A DNA stretch of 15,542 nucleotides from Nocardioidaceae bacterium (GTDB lineage: Bacteria; Actinomycetota; Actinomycetes; Propionibacteriales; Nocardioidaceae). Every line of letters begins with the position of its first letter. Within the stretch, counting starts at the first letter, position 1. Location of the stretch: the NCBI GenBank assembly GCA_025966335.1, contig JAICRS010000047.1, forward strand, positions 1 through 15,542, in the 5' to 3' direction. The position numbers were made by a program, and so were the translations under genes. The notes under the pieces were generated by a model, which was not told the origin of the DNA, searched no databases, and saw only the letters and a list, made by a program, of their open reading frames with translations. This document shows positions 10,973-15,542 of this stretch, one piece after another.

Positions 10973-13450
10973 TCACGCAACGGGCACGTCGTCGGGCAGC
11001 AGCGACGCCACCGGACCGGCGCAGGCGGCGATCGGCTGGGAGCCGGGCACGCCGGAACCGTCGCGGCGGCCGGTGGGCTCCGGCAGGTCGACCGGTGCAC
11101 CGCTCGCCGCGGCCGCATGCGCAGGACCGGGTCCGGCCCACGCGAACACCAGCGTGTCCTCGCCCTTGAGGAACCGGTGGCAGCGGACCCCGCCGGTGCC
11201 ACGACCCTTGGCCGGGTACTCCGCGAACGGGGTCACCTTCACCGCTCCGGGCTCGGTCCCCGGCAGCGCCGTACCCGACCCGGACGCAGTGACCAGCACC
11301 GCGTCGTCGGTGGGCTCGAACGCGCCGAAGGACGCGACCCGCTGCCCGGGGGTCAGCCGGACGCCGGCGACACCCCCACCGGAGCGGCCCTGCGGCCGGA
11401 CCAGGCTGGCCGCGAAGTGCAGCAGCTGCGCGTCGGAGGTGACGAAGCACAGCTCCTCGTCGCCGGTGCGGAGCTCGACCGCGCCGACCACCTCGTCACC
11501 GTCGTCGAGCCGGATCACCTCCCAGGCATCCTTGTTCGACAGGTACTCCGGCTTCACCCGCTTGACCACCCCGTCGCGGGTCCCGAGCGCCAGCCCGGGC
11601 CCGTCGATGTCGAACGAGGACAGGGTCAGCACCCGCTCGCCCGGCTCCAGGGAGAGGAACTCGCTGACCGGTGCGCCGCCTTGGAGGTGCGGGGCGTTCG
11701 CGGTCGACGGCAGGGTGGGCAGGTCGAGCACGTCGAGCTTGACCAGCCGGCCCTGGTTGGTGACGGCAGCGACCTGCCCGCGCGCGGTGGTGCCCACCGC
11801 GGCGGTGATCACGTCGTGCTTGCTGCGCGCGCCCCCGGTGCCGGGAGCGTCGACGCCGTTGGTGCGGGCCAGCAGGCCGGCCGAGGAAAGGTAGACCAGG
11901 CACGGGTCGTCGGCGACCTCGAGCGGCACCGCGCTGGTCACCTGCTGGCCGGCGGACTCCAGGAGCACGGTCCGCCGGGGTGTGCCGTAGGTCTTGGCGA
12001 CCTCGGCGAGCTCGTCGGAGACCACCTTGCGCAGCAACTTGTCGTCCTCGAGGATCGCCTCGAGCTCGGCGATGGTCTTCTCCAGCTCGGCCTTGCGGTT
12101 CTCGAGCTCGAGCCGGGAGTACTTCGTCAGCCGGCGCAGCGCCATGTCGAGGATGTAGGTCGCCTGCACGTCCGAGAGCTCGAAGACCTGGATCAGCCGT
12201 TCCTTGGCCTCGGCGGCGTTCTCGCTGGCGCGGATCAGCTGGATCACCTCGTCGATGTCGAGGATCGCGACCAGCAGGCCCTCGACCAGGTGCAGCTCGT
12301 CGGCGGCCTTGCCGCGGCGGTACGTCGTCCGTCGGCGCACCACGTCGAACCGGTGACCGAGGTAGACCTCGAGCATCTCCTTCAGGCCCAGGGTCCGCGG
12401 CTGCCCGTCGACCAGGCAGACCGCGTTGATCCCGAACGAGTCCTCCATCGGGGTGGCCTTGTAGAGCTGCTCGAGCAGCGCCTCCGGGTGGAAGCCGTTC
12501 TTGACCTCGATCACCAGCCGGAGGCCCTTCTCCCGGTCGGTGAGGTCCTTGACGTCGGCGATGCCCTGGAGCTTCTTGGTCTGCACCAGGGTCTTGATCC
12601 GCTCGATCACCTTCTCGGGGCCGACGCCGTAGGGCAGCTCGGTGACCACGATCCCCTTGCGGCGCGCGGTGACGCTCTCCACGCGTGCGGTGGCGCGCAT
12701 CTTGAACGAGCCGCGGCCCGCCTCGTAGGCGTCGCGGATCCCGTCCAGCCCGACGATCTTGCCGCCGGTGGGCAGGTCGGGGCCGGGGATGAACCGCATC
12801 AGGTCGTCGAGGCCGGCCTTCGGGTGGTTGATCAGGTGGCGCAGCGCCTGGACCACCTCGACCAGGTTGTGCGGTGCGATGTTGGTGGCCATCCCGACCG
12901 CGATGCCGGTGGCGCCGTTGACGATCAGGTTCGGGATCGCCGCGGGAAGCACCGACGGCTCGAGCTCGCGGCTGTCGTAGTTGGGCTTGAAGTCGACGGT
13001 CTCCTCGTCGATCGAGACCGTCATCGGCATCGCCGCGGGCGCCATCCGGCACTCGGTGTAGCGCATCGCCGCCGGCGGGTCGTCCGGGGAGCCGAAGTTC
13101 CCGTGCCCGTCGACCAGCGGGACCCGCATCGACCAGGACTGCACCATCCGGACCAGCGCGTCGTAGATCGCGCCGTCGCCGTGCGGGTGGAGACGGCCCA
13201 TCACCTCACCGACGACGCGGGCGCTCTTCACGTGACCGCGGTCGGGCCGCAGGTTCATGTCCGACATCGTGTAGAGGATCCGGCGCTGGACCGGCTTGAG
13301 GCCGTCCCGGGCGTCGGGCAGGGCCCGGCTGTAGATCACCGAGTAGGCGTACTCCAGGAAGCTGGTCCGCATCTCGTCGCCGACGTCGATGTCGAGGATG
13401 TGCTCCTCGAAGTCGTCCGGAACCGGTGCGGGCTTGGTACGTCGTGCCAT
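10973..13450 (-). CDS. parC: DNA topoisomerase IV subunit A (ParC, GyrA-like type IIA)
   Basis: The 825-residue product is the DNA-cleaving subunit that pairs with ParE. The winged-helix domain has the catalytic Tyr131 in AAMRYTE, preceded by Arg130. The quinolone-resistance region reads HPHGDGAIYDALVRM, with Gly93 where E. coli GyrA has Ser83 and with the acidic Asp97 conserved. A coiled-coil segment (LELENRKAELEKTIAELEAILEDD, about residues 470-495) is followed by a six-bladed-type C-terminal domain that lacks the GyrA box QRRGGKG, which favours ParC over GyrA. The ATG at 13450 is preceded by GGAGAG about 10 bases upstream and begins MARRTKPAPVPDDFEEHILD, as expected. An in-frame ATG at 13519 has no homologous extension and would overlap the opposite gene. 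It is first in an apparent operon with lprG, p55 and the ferredoxin-like gene. Confidence 0.95.
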   Translation of the reverse strand: MARRTKPAPVPDDFEEHILDIDVGDEMRTSFLEYAYSVIYSRALPDARDGLKPVQRRILYTMSDMNLRPDRGHVKSARVVGEVMGRLHPHGDGAIYDALVRMVQSWSMRVPLVDGHGNFGSPDDPPAAMRYTECRMAPAAMPMTVSIDEETVDFKPNYDSRELEPSVLPAAIPNLIVNGATGIAVGMATNIAPHNLVEVVQALRHLINHPKAGLDDLMRFIPGPDLPTGGKIVGLDGIRDAYEAGRGSFKMRATARVESVTARRKGIVVTELPYGVGPEKVIERIKTLVQTKKLQGIADVKDLTDREKGLRLVIEVKNGFHPEALLEQLYKATPMEDSFGINAVCLVDGQPRTLGLKEMLEVYLGHRFDVVRRRTTYRRGKAADELHLVEGLLVAILDIDEVIQLIRASENAAEAKERLIQVFELSDVQATYILDMALRRLTKYSRLELENRKAELEKTIAELEAILEDDKLLRKVVSDELAEVAKTYGTPRRTVLLESAGQQVTSAVPLEVADDPCLVYLSSAGLLARTNGVDAPGTGGARSKHDVITAAVGTTARGQVAAVTNQGRLVKLDVLDLPTLPSTANAPHLQGGAPVSEFLSLEPGERVLTLSSFDIDGPGLALGTRDGVVKRVKPEYLSNKDAWEVIRLDDGDEVVGAVELRTGDEELCFVTSDAQLLHFAASLVRPQGRSGGGVAGVRLTPGQRVASFGAFEPTDDAVLVTASGSGTALPGTEPGAVKVTPFAEYPAKGRGTGGVRCHRFLKGEDTLVFAWAGPGPAHAAAASGAPVDLPEPTGRRDGSGVPGSQPIAACAGPVASLLPDDVPVA

Positions 13451-13514
13451 TGCGCCATTCTCTCCCGCGCCGCTCGCCGGACGCGCGGGGGCACGCCGCT
13501 GTGGCCCGAGGCGA

Positions 13515-13520
13515 TACATT
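13515..13520 (+). promoter_or_regulatory. -10 element for a leaderless transcript of the Pat-type gene
   Basis: TACATT is followed by 6 bases and then GTG at 13527, the spacing expected if transcription starts at the start codon. No Shine-Dalgarno sequence is present before this GTG and no -35 hexamer is visible. The parC promoter must lie in the same 76-base divergent gap (13451-13526), but I could not identify it. Confidence 0.5.
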
Positions 13521-13526
13521 TCGTGC

Positions 13527-15542
13527 GTGACCGACGCCGAGCCAGAGCCCGATCCGGGTCCCGACTACCCCAAGCACTGGGAGGCCGACGTCCTGCTCCG
13601 GGACGGGCACGCCGCGCACCTGCGGCCGATCAGCCCCCGCGACGAGGAGCTGCTCGTCGAGTTCTACGAGCAGGTCTCGGCCGAGTCGAAGTACCTGCGG
13701 TTCTTCGCGCCGATGCCGAAGCTGTCGGCGAAGGACGTGACCCGGTTCACCCACGTCGACCACCACGACCGGGTGGCCTTTGTGCTGACCGTGGCCAACC
13801 GGATGATCGCGGTGGGCCGGTTCGACCGGATCCGCGACGAGCACGGCGCAGGCGACCATGCCGAGGTGGCGTTCCTGGTCCAGGACGCCCACCAGGGACG
13901 CGGCATCGCACAGCTGCTGCTCGAGCACCTGGCCCAGGCCGGACGCGAGCGCGGAGTGCTGAAGTTCGTCGCCGAGGTGCTCCCCGAGAACCAGCGGATG
14001 ATCCAGATCTTCCGCGACGCCGGCTACCACGTGGCCGGCGGGTTCGAGGACGGCGTGATGCGCTTCGAGTTCCCGATCAGCTCCACCGACACCTCGATCA
14101 ACGTGATGCAGGCCCGGGAGCACCGCGCCGAGGCGGCCTCGATCGAACGGTTCTTCAAGGCCCGCAGCGTCGCGGTCATCGGTGCGTCCCGCCGGCAGGA
14201 CACGATCGGCCGGACCCTGGTCCGCAACCTGGTCCTCGGCGACTTCAAGGGCCGGGTCTACGTGGTCAATCCCGCGGCCGAGGCGGTCGCAGGCATGCCG
14301 GCGTACGGCTCGGTCGCCGACATCCCCGACCAGGTCGACCTCGCCATCGTCGCGGTGCCGGCCGACGCGGTGCAGGACGTGGTCCTCGACTGTGCCGCAA
14401 AGGGCGTGCACGGGATGGTGGTGATCTCGTCCGGGTTCGCCGAGACCGGCGAGGAGGGCCGGCTCCGTCAGCGCAAGCTGGTCGGTCTGGCCCGCAGCTA
14501 CGGTCTGCGGCTGATCGGCCCGAACTGCCTGGGCATCATCAACACCGCCGCCGACGCGTCCCTGAACGCCTCCCTGTCCCCGCTGATGCCGCCGCGCGGG
14601 CGGGCCGGGTTCTTCTGCCAGTCCGGAGCGCTCGGTGTCACGATCCTGGAGAAGGTCGCCCGGCGCGGCCTGGGCCTCTCGACGTTCGTCAGCGCCGGCA
14701 ACCGCGCCGACGTCTCCGGCAACGACCTGCTCCAGTTCTGGGAGGAGGACGACAGCACCGAGGTCGTCCTGCTCTACCTGGAGTCGATCGGAAACCCGCG
14801 CAAGTTCAGCCGGATCGCCCGCCGGGTCTCCCGCCGCAAGCCGGTGATCGCGGTCCGCTCCGGACGCACCACCCAGGGGGTGCCGATGGGCCACGCGGTC
14901 CGCTCGATCCTCGCGCCGCAGGCCGCGGTCGACGCGATGTTCCGCCAGGCCGGGGTGATGCAGGTCGACACCCTCGACGAGATGTTCGACGTCGCCCAGC
15001 TCGTCGCGCACCAGCCGCTGCCGAAGGGGCCGCGGGTCGCGGTCGTCGGCAACTCCGACGCGATCGGGCTGCTCGCGGCCGACGCCGCCGCCGCGGCCGG
15101 GCTGCAGCCACGAGAACCGGTGGCGCTCGGACCGGAGGCGACCGCCGAGGACTTCGAGGAGGCCCTCGACGCCGCGATCGACGACCCCGACGTCGACTCG
15201 GTGGTCGCGGTGTTCATCCCACCGCTGAACACCACCGGCGAGGAGGTCGCGAACGTCCTGGCCGCGGTGGGGGAGCAGTCCGACAAGCCGCTGGTCTCCA
15301 CGTTCCTCGCCACCGAAGGCGTGCCCGAGCTGCTGCGGGTGCCCGACCTGGCCGGCAGCACGGCCGGGCGCGGGTCGGTCCCGTCCTACCCGGCCCCGGA
15401 GGCGGCGGTCCGCGCGCTGGCCAGGGTGGTGGAGTACGCCGCCTGGCTCGGCAAGCCCGAGGGTGACCTGGAGATCCCCGAGGAGGTCGACGCGGGTCGT
15501 GCCCGGCGCCGCGTGAACGAGATCCTGATGGACTCCCGGGAG
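13527..15542 (+). CDS. Pat-type protein lysine acetyltransferase: N-terminal GNAT fused to acyl-CoA ligase (ADP-forming) domains, 3' truncated
   Basis: The first 672 residues are visible and the gene runs off the right edge. Residues 20-185 are a GNAT domain with acetyl-CoA motif QGRGIAQ (123-129) and a likely base Glu113 in AEVAFLV. Residues 210-340 are a CoA-binding Rossmann domain (SVAVIGASRRQDTIG to IGPNCLGI). Succinyl-CoA-ligase-like domains follow, including FFCQSGALG and GRTTQGVPMGHAVRS with His456. An ATP-grasp domain would be expected beyond the window. GNAT-first order matches Streptomyces lividans PatA, which acetylates acyl-CoA synthetases; E. coli Pat has it last. The GHAVRS replaces the SHTG motif of true ADP-forming ligases, so ligase activity is doubtful. 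The GTG start is supported by a leaderless -10 box. It is divergent from parC. Confidence 0.9.
   Translation, partial: MTDAEPEPDPGPDYPKHWEADVLLRDGHAAHLRPISPRDEELLVEFYEQVSAESKYLRFFAPMPKLSAKDVTRFTHVDHHDRVAFVLTVANRMIAVGRFDRIRDEHGAGDHAEVAFLVQDAHQGRGIAQLLLEHLAQAGRERGVLKFVAEVLPENQRMIQIFRDAGYHVAGGFEDGVMRFEFPISSTDTSINVMQAREHRAEAASIERFFKARSVAVIGASRRQDTIGRTLVRNLVLGDFKGRVYVVNPAAEAVAGMPAYGSVADIPDQVDLAIVAVPADAVQDVVLDCAAKGVHGMVVISSGFAETGEEGRLRQRKLVGLARSYGLRLIGPNCLGIINTAADASLNASLSPLMPPRGRAGFFCQSGALGVTILEKVARRGLGLSTFVSAGNRADVSGNDLLQFWEEDDSTEVVLLYLESIGNPRKFSRIARRVSRRKPVIAVRSGRTTQGVPMGHAVRSILAPQAAVDAMFRQAGVMQVDTLDEMFDVAQLVAHQPLPKGPRVAVVGNSDAIGLLAADAAAAAGLQPREPVALGPEATAEDFEEALDAAIDDPDVDSVVAVFIPPLNTTGEEVANVLAAVGEQSDKPLVSTFLATEGVPELLRVPDLAGSTAGRGSVPSYPAPEAAVRALARVVEYAAWLGKPEGDLEIPEEVDAGRARRRVNEILMDSRE

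Noticed and set aside
10960..11202. N-terminal extension of the lipoprotein frame
   Set aside because: It would bury the signal peptide and lipobox inside the protein and overlap parC.
13451..13519. Upstream in-frame ATG for parC
   Set aside because: The 23 extra residues are not similar to the family, overlap the start region of the divergent gene and lack a better ribosome-binding site than ATG 13450.
13206..15011. Open minus-strand frame of about 600 codons opposite the Pat-type gene
   Set aside because: It is antisense to clearly conserved GNAT and CoA-binding domains and has no motifs of its own.
10904..15466. Very long open plus-strand frame (about 1,500 codons) antisense to parC and out of frame with the Pat gene
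   Set aside because: It is a by-product of high GC codon bias opposite parC. It has low-complexity Arg/Gly/Pro/Asp composition, no domains and no ribosome-binding site, while the other frames carry complete known proteins.
1..15542. Search for CRISPR arrays, transposases, integrases, phage genes, toxin-antitoxin pairs and tRNA genes
   Set aside because: None seen on either strand. The only tandem repeat (7444-7544) has no spacers of uniform length and no cas genes nearby.

Overview
This GC-rich window looks like the chromosome of a non-mycolate actinobacterium. Nocardioides or a close relative in the Nocardioidaceae is my best guess, inferred from base composition, frequent GTG starts, leaderless-type promoters and the gene set; I could not run a search. 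Most of it is a conserved housekeeping neighbourhood: primary sigma factor, a small DUF7455 zinc-binding protein, and the two subunits of a second type IIA topoisomerase (ParE/ParC).

Layout, left to right. The 3' part of sigA (1-575, +) is followed by a divergent glutamyl-tRNA reductase (702-1985, +) and a small secreted protein of unknown function (2121-2684, +). These face a minus-strand pair, DUF456 membrane protein then EamA-type transporter (4041-2697). A strong hairpin at 4078-4108 separates that pair from the DUF7455 gene (4370-4140, -). A 390-base gene-free stretch (4371-4760) holds the DUF7455 promoter and several inverted and direct repeats. parE (4761-6848, +) then converges on a beta-carbonic anhydrase (7402-6905, -).

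A tight minus-strand run follows, in transcription order: parC (13450-10973), an LprG-type lipoprotein (10959-10264), a P55-type MFS lipid transporter (10267-8459) and a thioredoxin-like ferredoxin of the sucrase/ferredoxin (Apd1-like) family (8462-7509). parC and lprG are 13 bases apart; the next two junctions are 4-base GTGA/ATGA overlaps, so this is very probably one translationally coupled operon. Divergent from parC is a Pat-type protein lysine acetyltransferase with an N-terminal GNAT domain (13527 to the window edge, +).

How the genes work together: ParE and ParC form topoisomerase IV (decatenation) but are on opposite strands with separate promoters. LprG and P55 form the known lipid-carrier/lipid-exporter pair, best studied in mycobacteria for triacylglycerol, here apparently in an organism without a mycolate outer membrane and with a predicted redox protein attached. 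I found no phage, CRISPR, transposon or obviously new defence system. The points most worth following are the P55 homologue with an apparently doubled linker-helix region, its coupling to a predicted bis-histidinyl [2Fe-2S] protein, the 22-bp tandem repeat array that supplies the end of that gene, the divergent glutamyl-tRNA reductase, and regulatory structures upstream of parE and DUF7455.
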